Assembly: GCA_003247135.1 (NCBI GenBank)
Contig: QKAW01000040.1
Span: forward strand, 62,001 to 126,000
Reading direction: 5' to 3'
DNA: 64,000 bases
Source of the DNA: Spirochaetales bacterium
GTDB taxonomy: Bacteria > Spirochaetota > Spirochaetia > DSM-2461
Shown: in pieces, positions 7,398 to 16,076 of the stretch
Layout: every line of letters starts with the position of its first letter
How positions within the stretch are numbered: position 1 is the stretch's first letter
Notes under the pieces: generated by a model
What the model was told of the DNA's origin: nothing
The model's database searches: none
What the model saw: only the letters and a program-made list of their open reading frames with translations
Translations under genes and position numbers: made by a program

Positions 7398-9197
7398 TTA
7401 AGATTCCTTTAGTTTTTTTTCTATTTTCTCTATTGAATGATCTATATATTTCAAGTGAAGGTTTCCAGTGGTTACAATTTTGTTGTACAGTTCACAGGAT
7501 ATTTGAAGTGCTTCAATTGGTGATGCGCTTAACTTATCGGAAATCTCATTAATAAATGGTTCTATAATAAAAGAGAGGGTTTGACTATGGCTGTAGTTGA
7601 TAATATTGTTATCCAATTGGGATAATTTTGATAATAGAATCCTAATGTCTTCACCTTGCATATATTTATCATATATTTGTTTGCAAAGTTTTGAAGCTTT
7701 ATTACCCATTGTCACTAATTGTTTTAGTTCTATGCTAAAGGATTCAGCAGCTTTTTGTATTGATGGAAGATATTCTGTATCATTTTCTCTATATAAAATA
7801 CTTAGTTTTTCATTTATCTCTTCTCTTTTAATGGCTTTATTAAGAATTTCATTTAGAGGCTTATATTCCATTCCATCTATTTTGCATCCAAAAGGTGAAA
7901 GATTGTAGCAGTTTTTTATGTTATTCAGCTTAAGTTTTTCCTTAAACCAATCAATATAAACACCCATTCTTTTGTCTGAAATAATATAATCTCCGTTATT
8001 GGATAGAACTTTTGTTGGGTAGCCGTTGTATATGTATTTAAAGGATTGGGTTTCAAGGGTGTTGGTTTTAGTTGATGTTATTAGCATGTTTTTTTCAAAA
8101 TAGCTTTTTTTATAGTGGGTTACATATCCGGGATATCCCAAATCTTGCCCAATAAAATAAATTTCAGAAAGTCCGAGTTTTAAAGCAAAATCCCAGATGT
8201 TTGTACTAACTGAACCTCCTGAGGCAATATTCGCAAATTGAGGTCTATGTTTTTCAAAATACTTTCCAAGTGGAAAAGTTGAATGGGTAAAATAGACTCT
8301 GTTTTTAAATTCTCGGATTGCTGATTGTTGTATAGATGAGTCTGCAATTAAAATTGTTTTATCTGTTTTTACACCCTCCAGGTGTCTTGCATTCCAGTAT
8401 TGAGAATCTATACTCATCACAAAATCCGGCTCTATCCCTTCGTCTAGTAGGGACTGCAACGCAGTATCAACAGCGAGTATAAGAAATCGTTCCTGAATTT
8501 CCTTTAGATAAGGCATAATTATTTCCATACTCGGACCTGCGGAGACAATAATTCCTGGTATTCCATTAAATTTAGAAAATATTGCAGAAATATCAGACTT
8601 ATACCCAATATATGGAAGATTTTTGCTCTGGTTTTTTACCCATAATTTACCAAATTTTATTAGTGTATTTCTATTTATATTAATTCGCTCTTTGTAAAGC
8701 CTGATAATCGTTTGTAGTTCATTAAAAAACTCGATATCAAGTGAAACTCTGTTGGCTAGTTGCAGATATTCAACTTTTTTTATTTTTAGAGGTTGAAGAA
8801 ATGCTTTTATTTCCTGGGGAGAGTTTCCAATTATTAAAAAAACATTTTTGTTAAGAATGATTTCCGTGAAATCTCTTGCTTTTAATCCATCTATAAAAAG
8901 ATTGTAATCGGGTTCAAAAATTACTATCTTGCTTTGAGGGTACAATTCTATTGCGGCTTCGATATGGTAACCCAATCCAAAACCCGCAGCTACAATTAAG
9001 TCAGACCTGTTAATTTCATTGGATATTTTATACCCCTCTTTTACTGGGTCAAACTTTGAGTGGAGATATTTTCCTTTATAGACAATAGTTGGTTCACCAC
9101 TTTTTGCTGAAACAATTTCTGCTACTTGTTTATCAATTTCCACAAATTTAAAATTGCTGTATCTTTTATTAATGGCTAATATATTTTTTTCTATCAT
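7398..9197 (-). CDS. Maf-type (DUF115/MptE-like) motility-associated glycosyltransferase
   Basis: A 599-residue cytoplasmic protein with the bipartite architecture of motility accessory factors. The N-terminal part contains DLIVAAGFGLGYHIEAAI and IVIFEPDYNLF, a nucleotide-binding-like fold. A central MptE-like DUF115 core contains GIIVSAGPSMEIIMPYL, AVDTALQSLLDEGIEPDFV and YFIGQDLGYPG. Proteins of this family transfer nonulosonic acids to flagellins in other bacteria, and spirochaetes commonly carry them. The substrate here is unproven and no flagellin is nearby. It overlaps the preceding FtsI-like gene by four bases (ATGA), so the two are translationally coupled, which is unexpected for a flagellar gene and a septal peptidoglycan enzyme. 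Confidence 0.75.
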   Translation of the reverse strand: MIEKNILAINKRYSNFKFVEIDKQVAEIVSAKSGEPTIVYKGKYLHSKFDPVKEGYKISNEINRSDLIVAAGFGLGYHIEAAIELYPQSKIVIFEPDYNLFIDGLKARDFTEIILNKNVFLIIGNSPQEIKAFLQPLKIKKVEYLQLANRVSLDIEFFNELQTIIRLYKERININRNTLIKFGKLWVKNQSKNLPYIGYKSDISAIFSKFNGIPGIIVSAGPSMEIIMPYLKEIQERFLILAVDTALQSLLDEGIEPDFVMSIDSQYWNARHLEGVKTDKTILIADSSIQQSAIREFKNRVYFTHSTFPLGKYFEKHRPQFANIASGGSVSTNIWDFALKLGLSEIYFIGQDLGYPGYVTHYKKSYFEKNMLITSTKTNTLETQSFKYIYNGYPTKVLSNNGDYIISDKRMGVYIDWFKEKLKLNNIKNCYNLSPFGCKIDGMEYKPLNEILNKAIKREEINEKLSILYRENDTEYLPSIQKAAESFSIELKQLVTMGNKASKLCKQIYDKYMQGEDIRILLSKLSQLDNNIINYSHSQTLSFIIEPFINEISDKLSASPIEALQISCELYNKIVTTGNLHLKYIDHSIEKIEKKLKES

Positions 9198-11047
9198 TTA
9201 AACTCTAAAACAACGATTGTATTTTCGTCTATTGGAGTTCCAGGTACAGGAGATTGATTATAAACAACACCATTACCCTGGATTTTGTACTTTATATTTT
9301 TTGCATTTAGTGAATTAATTACAACTCTTTTTGATAATCCTTTAAAATCAGGTAGTTCTTTTCCAATTTTGATACTGTTTTCTTCAATCTTGTTTATTGA
9401 TCCAACTCTATGAATTGGAGAGGACTCTGTAGGAATATTAAGGTAATTGGTAAAATCATCCACAAGATTTTTAACTACTGGAACTGCTAATTTACTACCA
9501 TAAATAGAGCTGCCTTTTGGATTTTCTATTACAACATATATTATTACTTCCGGATTTTCTGTAGGAAAAATTGCAAGGGCAGAAGCTATAAATCGATCAT
9601 CATAATATTTACCTGTTTCAGGATTTGTAATTTGTGATGTTCCTGTTTTGGTTGATATATTTAAACCTTCAATTTTGGTAAGTCTTCCTGTACCACGCTC
9701 TGTTGTGGCTTTCATCATTTTAAGAACTGATGTTGCAACGTCAGGGGATATAACCTCCCTTAAGGGCTCTCTGCTGTACTCTTTTTTTGTTACTCCGTCC
9801 TGTGTTGTAATTTTTTTGACTATATGGGGTTTTAGTATAACTCCACTATTAGTTAGAGCAGTAGCAGCTGATACTATTTGCATTGCAGATACACTAATTT
9901 CCTGTCCCATTGATATTGTTGGTTTACTTCTTACTGACCAATCTGTAGGATCTCTAAGAATTCCATTACTCTCTCCATTAAAGGTTATCCCTGTCTGGTT
10001 TCCAAAACCAAAATTTCTTAGAGTTCTGTATAACTCTTTAGATGAAACTAATTCTGAGGCCTGTGCAGTTCCATCATTACATGAATAAACAAGTATATCT
10101 TCTGCGGATACATATCCATGGTTCCCTAAACAGTTTATCGTTACATTATCCTCTTCATTAAAATATACACCATCACAGAAAAACTCAGTGTTAACATCAA
10201 TTCCATCGAGTTCAAGAAATGATGCTACTGAAAATACTTTGTAAACTGACCCTGGTTCATATGACATCTGGGTTATTCGATTTGTACGCTCACTTTCTGT
10301 ATATAGATTAAAATTATTCGGATCATATGTAGGGTAAGATACATAACTTAGAACCTCACCGTTTTTTGCATCCATTGATATAACTGAGACTGAATCTGCA
10401 AAATTTAATTCGTAGGCTTCTTTTGCTGCTACAGCAGTAAAATACTGAAGATTTATATCGATTGTCAGTAGTACATTATGTCCATACTCCTGTTTATCAG
10501 ATGATTTTATCTGTTTTGGTGATAATGGGCCATTTAATGTATATTCAATGCCATCTAAACCTATATTGTCGTATCCTACATATCCGGTTATATGTGCCGT
10601 TAACTCACCTTCAGGGTAGGAACGACCAAATTCTCTCTCAATTCTTATACCCTTAAGTTTTTCCTGGGATATTAATTCCTCAATTTTAGCAGCAGCTTCT
10701 TCTGTAATCTGTCTTTTTATATAAAAGTAACTGCTCTCTCTTTTTTTAGTAAGATGATCGTATATTGTCTCTTCATCAATTTTTAGTATTGGAGAAAGTA
10801 ATTGCGCACTCTCTCTTTCATTTTTAATCTCTGTTACCCAGCCTGCTAGTGAAGGGACATCTTTTTGAAAAGCCAGAATCCTTCCATTTCTGTCCAGAAT
10901 ATTACCTCGAGCTATCCGGGGGATTTCTGGTGGCACAGGACTTTTTCCAATAACCATTACTCTAAAAAAATTAAAAAATATGATTATTGCTACACTTAGT
11001 GCAATAACTTTAATTACGTCTATTCTTTTTAGTGTAATTGATTTCAA
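9194..11047 (-). CDS. ftsI: Class B penicillin-binding protein (FtsI/PBP2-like) with a PASTA domain
   Basis: A peptidoglycan D,D-transpeptidase of 617 residues anchored by one N-terminal membrane segment (about 12-32). A dimerisation domain with the RGNILDRNGR motif follows. The transpeptidase triad is S267-V-Y-K270, S322-C-N324 and K467-T-G469. A C-terminal PASTA domain occupies about 565-617, as in Gram-positive-type PBP2x/SpoVD and many spirochaete FtsI proteins. AGGAGA precedes the ATG. It is divergent from the LysM/M23-like gene (73-bp gap) and overlaps the Maf-type gene. Assignment to septal rather than elongation synthesis rests on the PASTA domain and is moderately sure. Confidence 0.85.
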   Translation of the reverse strand: MKSITLKRIDVIKVIALSVAIIIFFNFFRVMVIGKSPVPPEIPRIARGNILDRNGRILAFQKDVPSLAGWVTEIKNERESAQLLSPILKIDEETIYDHLTKKRESSYFYIKRQITEEAAAKIEELISQEKLKGIRIEREFGRSYPEGELTAHITGYVGYDNIGLDGIEYTLNGPLSPKQIKSSDKQEYGHNVLLTIDINLQYFTAVAAKEAYELNFADSVSVISMDAKNGEVLSYVSYPTYDPNNFNLYTESERTNRITQMSYEPGSVYKVFSVASFLELDGIDVNTEFFCDGVYFNEEDNVTINCLGNHGYVSAEDILVYSCNDGTAQASELVSSKELYRTLRNFGFGNQTGITFNGESNGILRDPTDWSVRSKPTISMGQEISVSAMQIVSAATALTNSGVILKPHIVKKITTQDGVTKKEYSREPLREVISPDVATSVLKMMKATTERGTGRLTKIEGLNISTKTGTSQITNPETGKYYDDRFIASALAIFPTENPEVIIYVVIENPKGSSIYGSKLAVPVVKNLVDDFTNYLNIPTESSPIHRVGSINKIEENSIKIGKELPDFKGLSKRVVINSLNAKNIKYKIQGNGVVYNQSPVPGTPIDENTIVVLEFK

Positions 11048-11120
11048 AAAATTCTCCTAAAATGTATTTTATATTAATATTTCTTCTTGGTCTTGTCGAT
11101 ACTATTTTCCAGAGGAATAT

Positions 11121-12155
11121 ATGGTAATATCTTTAGAATCACAAAACGTTAAGTTGAAGAGAAACTTTTATCTCCCGGGATTTAACTTAATCAGCAAAAA
11201 AAATGATATTAGAAAAAACAGAAATTTAAAACTGCCAGAAATATCCTACAACCTTTTTTATCTACCTTTTTTTTTAAGCCTGATTATATTTTCATTTATT
11301 TTTTCAAGAGGTGTAAACCCGGTTATTAGGAGAGATACATCTTATGGGGACTTAAATAGTATCACATTACCGGATAATGGCGCAGATATTGTATTTAAAA
11401 ATCTAATTGAATCCAGAGACAATTATGCAAATAATAAACATTTTTATGAGGATTATTACTATAAAGGTGATACCTTGTCCTCTCTGGCAACAAAGTATGG
11501 GGTTTCTATTGAGACAATTCTGCATGTAAATAAAATAAATGACGTAAATAAGATTGTAGAGTATACTAAACTGCAAATTCCTAATATCGATGGTTTTATG
11601 CATGTTGTAACTACAAAAGATACATTAGAGTCTTTAAGTATTAAATACGGAGTATCAATTAAAGATATTTTTGTAGTAAATGATTTAAAATCTGAAAATA
11701 TCGGGAATCTGGATAGGGTTTATATCCCCGGGATTAATCCTGTTAATTATGGATGGCATTCTAATATTGACAGTTTTTTTATCTATCCTATAAACGGTTT
11801 TATATCCAAAAGGTATGGAGTATTTACTAATAAAATAACTGGTATTAGCGACTTCTACCATGGAGTGGATTTCTCACCAATCGATAAACTGGATGTAAAA
11901 GCCAGTAAGTCGGGTTTTGTATCCAGAATTGGGTATAGTCCCAGTTATGGTAATTATATCTATCTGGATCACAGTGGTGGATACAGGACTTTATATGCTC
12001 ATATCGATCATATAGATGTCTCTCTTCACCAGAAGGTGGCACAAGGGGAGATTATAGGGAAACTTGAGGAAAACAGTAATAGTGATGTTGTTAAACTGTT
12101 TTTCTCAATATTAAACAGGGATGAAACAGTAAATCCCGAGTTATATCTAAAATAG
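11121..12155 (+). CDS. LysM and degenerate M23 (LytM-like) envelope protein
   Basis: A 344-residue membrane-anchored protein. Residues 1-45 are basic and the transmembrane segment follows (about 48-64). Two LysM peptidoglycan-binding domains lie near 107-152 and 158-204. A C-terminal LytM/M23-fold domain lies near 214-335. The M23 zinc site looks destroyed: the first motif, normally H-x-G-x-D, is Y246-H-G-V-D250, and the final H-x-H of the usual HLHFEI strand is K325-L-F327. YAHIDH resembles the middle histidine motif. This suggests a non-catalytic domain like those of EnvC or NlpD that activate amidases. Its divergent pairing with an FtsI-like gene supports a role in division or cell separation, by inference. 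Confidence 0.8.
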   Translation: MVISLESQNVKLKRNFYLPGFNLISKKNDIRKNRNLKLPEISYNLFYLPFFLSLIIFSFIFSRGVNPVIRRDTSYGDLNSITLPDNGADIVFKNLIESRDNYANNKHFYEDYYYKGDTLSSLATKYGVSIETILHVNKINDVNKIVEYTKLQIPNIDGFMHVVTTKDTLESLSIKYGVSIKDIFVVNDLKSENIGNLDRVYIPGINPVNYGWHSNIDSFFIYPINGFISKRYGVFTNKITGISDFYHGVDFSPIDKLDVKASKSGFVSRIGYSPSYGNYIYLDHSGGYRTLYAHIDHIDVSLHQKVAQGEIIGKLEENSNSDVVKLFFSILNRDETVNPELYLK

Positions 12156-12165
12156 GAGAGTTAAA

Positions 12166-12300
12166 ATGAAAAAAATAATTATAGTACTACTTATATTAAT
12201 AACATTGTCGCTGATTTTTAATGTATCTGCTTTTAGTAATGAATCTAAGTTAAAAATCGAATCAGAAAAAGGGATTATTGAGATAGATCCACTATATTAA
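12166..12300 (+). CDS. Small exported peptide (44 residues)
   Basis: A short ORF with a good ribosome binding site (AGGAG overlapping the stop of the previous gene, eight bases before ATG). It encodes a basic start, a hydrophobic segment (IIIVLLILITLSLIF) and an apparent VSA cleavage site, leaving about 20 charged residues ending in a TAA. It is ten bases behind the LysM/M23-like gene, so probably co-transcribed. I recognise no family. It could be a real small secreted or membrane peptide, or the remnant of a longer exported protein. Confidence 0.55.
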   Translation: MKKIIIVLLILITLSLIFNVSAFSNESKLKIESEKGIIEIDPLY

Positions 12301-12538
12301 GAGCTAAAACATCCTTTAATTAACATTTTTGTAAAAAAAATAAAAAAAATTTTTGAAGAAAAAATAGAAAAAAAAGTCTTAAACCATGCAACAACCCACT
12401 CTAATTTTGTACTAATTTTGTCTTTGTCAAGAATGCTCTTAAATTAAAATAATTACTAAAATGACACTATTTTAGAAATTGTCATAATAAAAAATGTGTA
12501 GTATAGTTAATTAAGAAGCTAGGCAATAGGAGTTATTA
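12301..12538. other. Intergenic region upstream of korD, AT-rich
   Basis: No gene. Visible elements are a phased direct repeat CTAATTTTGT at 12401-12410 and 12412-12421, two inverted repeats around the -35 box (CTAAAAT-N6-ATTTTAG at 12456-12475 and ATGACA-N13-TGTCAT at 12461-12485), and the promoter described separately. Confidence 0.5.
12479..12507 (+). promoter_or_regulatory. Sigma-70-type promoter of the kor/vor operon
   Basis: -35 TTGTCA (12479-12484), 17-bp spacer, -10 TATAGT (12502-12507). The inverted repeat ATGACA...TGTCAT overlaps the -35 box and could be a repressor operator. Confidence 0.6.
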
Positions 12539-12751
12539 ATGCGAGGTAAACCCGTAATAAATACTGAAAAATGTAAAGGTTGTGAACTCTGTATATATTC
12601 ATGTCCAAAAGACATTTTAAGGATGTCTGAAGAAACAAATAAAAAAGGTGTGAACTACTCAGTTTGCATTGATGAATCCAAGTGTATTGCATGTAAAATG
12701 TGTGCAATAACATGTCCTGATAATGTTATCGAGATAATTAAGTTTAAGTAG
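12539..12751 (+). CDS. korD: 2-oxoacid:ferredoxin oxidoreductase, delta (ferredoxin-like) subunit
   Basis: A 70-residue bis-[4Fe-4S] protein with two complete clusters of the form C-x2-C-x2-C-x3-C (CKGCELCIYSCP and CIACKMCAITCP). First gene of a four-subunit operon in the order delta, alpha, beta, gamma, typical of 2-oxoglutarate (Kor) and branched-chain 2-oxoacid (Vor) oxidoreductases. It passes electrons from the TPP-containing beta subunit to ferredoxin. An AGGAG ribosome binding site precedes the ATG. Confidence 0.88.
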   Translation: MRGKPVINTEKCKGCELCIYSCPKDILRMSEETNKKGVNYSVCIDESKCIACKMCAITCPDNVIEIIKFK

Positions 12752-12759
12752 GAATTGTT

Positions 12760-13800
12760 ATGAAAAATAAAATATTAATGAAAGGAAACGAAGCAGCGGC
12801 AGAAGCTGCTGTAATTGCAGGTTGTCGATACTATTTTGGGTATCCAATAACACCGCAGAATGAAATTCCCGAGTATATGTCAAAAAGATTGCCTGAAGTA
12901 GGTGGTACTTTTATACAGGCCGAGAGTGAAACCGCAGCAATAAATATGGTTTTTGGTGCTTCAGCTGCAGGTGCAAGAAGTATGACAAGTTCTTCATCTC
13001 CAGGTATAAGTTTAAAACAGGAGGGAATTTCCTATCTAGCTGCAGCACAGTTGCCATGTGTAGTAATTAATGTTTCAAGAGGTGGTCCAGGACTTGGAAA
13101 TATTGCTGGAAGTCAGGGTGACTACTTTCAGGCAACTAGAGGTGGTGGTCATGGGGATTACAGAACTATTGTATTGGCTCCAGCGAACTGTCAGGAAATT
13201 GCTGATTTAACTTTAGAAGCCTTTGACTTAGCTGATGAATACAGAATGGTGGTAATGATTTTGGCTGATGGATTTTTAGGTCAGATGTCAGAACCAGTTG
13301 TATTACCAAAACCTTCAGGGAAGACATTTTCTAAAGAATGGGCTGTTGGAATCGGCAATAAAAACAAAGTTGCATCTCTAATTTTATCCCCGGAAGATGG
13401 ATTAACCAAGCATAACTACGTACTTAAAGATATTTATGACAGAGTAGAAGAGAGTGTTATAAAATACGAAGAGTATATGATTGAGGATGCAGATTATATT
13501 CTCTGTGCATACGGTTCTTCTGCCAGAATTTGCAAGCAGGCAATTCAGGAACTAAGGGCTCAGGGCATAAAAGTTGGAAGCTTTAGACCAATAACTTTAT
13601 GGCCATTTCCTTATAAGGAGCTTAAAAAAGCAACTGAAGGTAAAAAAAGAGTATTAACAGTTGAAATGAGTTTTGGTCAGATGCTGGAAGATGTTAAACT
13701 TTCTGTAAATGGAACAATTCCTGTTGATTTCTATGGAATTCCTGGTGGAATGATACCAACACCGGAAGAGATTGTTGAAAGGATAAAAAGCTATGAATAA
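12760..13800 (+). CDS. korA: 2-oxoacid:ferredoxin oxidoreductase, alpha subunit
   Basis: A 346-residue alpha subunit of a 2-oxoacid oxidoreductase that oxidatively decarboxylates a 2-oxoacid to its acyl-CoA. Family segments visible are KGNEAAAEAAVIAGCRYYFGYPITPQ near the N-terminus, SETAAINMVFGASAAGAR, and the domain-II FRPITLWPFP. Separate alpha and beta chains with a small delta ferredoxin fit KOR or VOR; PFOR is usually one long chain. The substrate (2-oxoglutarate versus branched-chain 2-oxoacids) cannot be settled by eye. It overlaps the beta subunit gene by eight bases. Confidence 0.88.
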   Translation: MKNKILMKGNEAAAEAAVIAGCRYYFGYPITPQNEIPEYMSKRLPEVGGTFIQAESETAAINMVFGASAAGARSMTSSSSPGISLKQEGISYLAAAQLPCVVINVSRGGPGLGNIAGSQGDYFQATRGGGHGDYRTIVLAPANCQEIADLTLEAFDLADEYRMVVMILADGFLGQMSEPVVLPKPSGKTFSKEWAVGIGNKNKVASLILSPEDGLTKHNYVLKDIYDRVEESVIKYEEYMIEDADYILCAYGSSARICKQAIQELRAQGIKVGSFRPITLWPFPYKELKKATEGKKRVLTVEMSFGQMLEDVKLSVNGTIPVDFYGIPGGMIPTPEEIVERIKSYE

Positions 13801-14542
13801 TGAGGAATTAATATATACAAAATCCAAGAGTATGACACAGAGGGAGACACATTACTGTCCTGGCTGTACCCATGGTGTTGTTCATAAACTTATTGCAGAA
13901 TCACTGGATGAGATTGGGATGGTAGATAATGCGATTGTTATTGCGCCAGTTGGGTGTGCAGTATTAATTTATGATTATCTGGCCCTAGATGGAGTTGAGG
14001 CTGCCCATGGAAGAGCACCAGCAGTAGCAACTGGTATTAAAAGGGTACATCCAGATAAACTTGTTATCTCTTATCAGGGAGATGGAGATCTTCTAGCCAT
14101 TGGGATGGGAGAAACCATTCATGCCGCAAATAGGGGAGAGAATATAACTGTTATTTTTGTAAATAATGCAATATATGGTATGACTGGTGGGCAAATGGCT
14201 CCAACAACTATGCCTGGACAAAAAACAACAACTACTCAAAGTGGTAGGGAACCAGATGATGTAGGTATGCCAATTAGAGCCTGTGAAATTATTAATACAT
14301 TGGATAGACCTGTTTATATTGAAAGAGTTAGTTGCCATAATCCTGCAAATATAAATAAAGCAAAAAAAGCAATAAAGAAAGCACTGTTAAACCAGAAAGA
14401 GGGAAAAGGTTACTCTTTTGTGGAAGTTTTGGCTACGTGTCCAACAAACTGGGGCTTAACACCTAAAAAATCCTATGAATGGCTGGAGTCAACTATGATA
14501 CCTTACTATCCGTTAGGTGTATTTAGGGATAAGGAGGAGTAG
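13793..14542 (+). CDS. korB: 2-oxoacid:ferredoxin oxidoreductase, beta subunit (TPP-binding)
   Basis: The 249-residue thiamine-diphosphate-binding subunit. YCPGCTHGVVHKL carries a C-x2-C at the N-terminus, YQGDGDLLAIGMGE is the GDG...-type Mg/TPP motif, and NNAIYGMTGGQMAPTT completes the TPP pocket. It reads through from korA with an overlap and is followed at once by the gamma subunit. The enzyme needs TPP, and the thiamine biosynthesis operon is in the same window. Confidence 0.9.
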   Translation: MNNEELIYTKSKSMTQRETHYCPGCTHGVVHKLIAESLDEIGMVDNAIVIAPVGCAVLIYDYLALDGVEAAHGRAPAVATGIKRVHPDKLVISYQGDGDLLAIGMGETIHAANRGENITVIFVNNAIYGMTGGQMAPTTMPGQKTTTTQSGREPDDVGMPIRACEIINTLDRPVYIERVSCHNPANINKAKKAIKKALLNQKEGKGYSFVEVLATCPTNWGLTPKKSYEWLESTMIPYYPLGVFRDKEE

Positions 14543-14546
14543 CAAA

Positions 14547-15083
14547 ATGGAAAAAATAATATTTGCCGGATTTGGAGGGCAAGGTGTAATCTCTGCAGGA
14601 AAATTACTGGCTATAGCATCTATGCGTGAAGGTAAGGAAGTCTCCCATATTCCATCTTATGGAGCAGAAATGAGAGGAGGAACAGCTAACTGTGCTGTTG
14701 TTGTATCTGATGATGAAATTGCATCTGCAATTGTTCATAAACCCACAATTTGTATAGTTTTAAACGAGCCATCACTGGATAAGTTTGAATCATTAATCGA
14801 ATCCGGAGGGATACTTATTTATAACTCATCAATAATAAACAGGAAACCCCAAAGGGAAGATATAAAAATTTACAGTATTCCATGTAATGATATATCAGAA
14901 CATAATGGTTCTATAAGAGCTGCAAATATGGCAGCACTGGGCGCATTACTAAAAGTAAAACCGGAATTGGCTACAATGGAGAGTATGAAAATGGCTCTTG
15001 TAGAAGGAATTTCAGAAAGAAATCATAAATTTAATCCAACAAACATTAAAGTGATGGAAGAAGCCTACTCATATCTTAAATAA
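14547..15083 (+). CDS. korC: 2-oxoacid:ferredoxin oxidoreductase, gamma subunit
   Basis: A 178-residue gamma subunit with the signature FAGFGGQGVISAGKLLA at the N-terminus and PSYGAEMRGGTANC. The start is taken at the ATG at 14547, eight bases after AAGGAGGAG, rather than at an upstream GTA/ATG within the korB tail. Last gene of the operon; an intrinsic terminator follows. Confidence 0.9.
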   Translation: MEKIIFAGFGGQGVISAGKLLAIASMREGKEVSHIPSYGAEMRGGTANCAVVVSDDEIASAIVHKPTICIVLNEPSLDKFESLIESGGILIYNSSIINRKPQREDIKIYSIPCNDISEHNGSIRAANMAALGALLKVKPELATMESMKMALVEGISERNHKFNPTNIKVMEEAYSYLK

Positions 15084-15086
15084 TCA

Positions 15087-15121
15087 GAAGGGATATTACT
15101 CCATATCCCTTCCTATTTTTT
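15087..15121 (+). terminator. Intrinsic terminator of the kor/vor operon, inside the asparaginase 3' end
   Basis: GAAGGGATAT (15087-15096) pairs perfectly with ATATCCCTTC (15103-15112) around a 6-nt loop and is followed by CTATTTTTT. The right arm encodes the last codons of the convergent asparaginase gene. Confidence 0.85.
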
Positions 15122-16064
15122 CATAAAAGTGTGTTTCAAAATCACCTTCTCTACCTAAGGCATACATTAGTTTCTGTGTTGCAGCACTAAGTGTTAAATC
15201 AAAACCCGGGAGTGCACCTGCTTCTCTAGCAGCAAATCCTGTCTGATATTGCTCTAAAATTGTCGATCCTTTTGTGCAGGAAGTTACAATAATAACTCTC
15301 TTCCCTAAGTTTACTATTTTTTCTATTGATGAAATTAGTCTTGTTTGTAAGTTTCCTGTTCCGTAACCAACTATAATTACACCTTTAATTGAATTATCTT
15401 CAATACAGTATTTTAAAAGATCAGTTTCTCCGCCTGAAACCTGATGTATAACCACCACACCAGTCTCAAAATTTGTAAAAAATCTGGGATACCCTGGATA
15501 CCTTTTTATTCGGTTTTCATTTAATTTTATATTAACACCAAGTTCTCCAATGTAAGGTGATCTTGGTGAATTAAAGGCATTAAAACCTTCAACATTCTCT
15601 TTAAAAGATCTGCAACCTCTAATTATTCTATCACCAAAACAGATAGCAATTTCACCAATATCATCTGTAGCAGCCTTAACTGAGTAGTACAAATTATTCA
15701 TACCATCTGGACCTGGGGCAAACATTGGTAATTGTGCACCTGTAAGAACAATAGGCTTGCCAAGATTTTGAATCATATAATTTAGGGCACATGCTGTATC
15801 TGCCATGGTATCTGTTCCGTGGGTAATAACAAAACCATCAAAATCCTTATAATTTCTCTCAATTTCATTAGCAATTTTAATACGAATTTCATGAGTCATA
15901 TCGGTGCTGTCAATTCTTTCAATTAAAATGTAATTAATGTTTGCAACTTCTTTTAATCTAGGAACTATTTTTACAATATCTGCTACACCAGGAATAAGTG
16001 CCCCATTTACACCTTTTTCCTGACTAATTGTTCCACCTGTATCTAATATTAAAATTTTTTTCAT
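15096..16064 (-). CDS. ansA: L-asparaginase, type I
   Basis: Hydrolyses asparagine to aspartate and ammonia. Its 322 residues fit cytoplasmic type I asparaginases, and no signal peptide is present. The catalytic threonine motif DTGGTIS has T12, and the second motif THGTDTM (81-87) holds the T84-D85 pair. VLTGAQLPM and the C-terminal Gly-Ala-Leu-Pro segment also match the family. There is no Shine-Dalgarno sequence; a TATAAT box lies six bases before the ATG, so the transcript may be leaderless. It could supply ammonium to the nitrogen module at the left of the window, but they are not linked. Confidence 0.92.
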   Translation of the reverse strand: MKKILILDTGGTISQEKGVNGALIPGVADIVKIVPRLKEVANINYILIERIDSTDMTHEIRIKIANEIERNYKDFDGFVITHGTDTMADTACALNYMIQNLGKPIVLTGAQLPMFAPGPDGMNNLYYSVKAATDDIGEIAICFGDRIIRGCRSFKENVEGFNAFNSPRSPYIGELGVNIKLNENRIKRYPGYPRFFTNFETGVVVIHQVSGGETDLLKYCIEDNSIKGVIIVGYGTGNLQTRLISSIEKIVNLGKRVIIVTSCTKGSTILEQYQTGFAAREAGALPGFDLTLSAATQKLMYALGREGDFETHFYEKIGRDME

Positions 16065-16070
16065 TTAAAT

Positions 16071-16076
16071 ATTATA
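16071..16076 (-). promoter_or_regulatory. -10 box of ansA placing the transcription start at the ATG
   Basis: The minus strand reads TATAAT then ATTTAA then ATG. No clear -35 (only TAGTTA at 16094-16099 with correct spacing). The expected start nucleotide is the A of the initiation codon. Confidence 0.45.

Noticed and set aside
11121-12155. Active M23 endopeptidase
   Set aside because: Zinc-ligand positions are replaced by Tyr, Lys and Phe.
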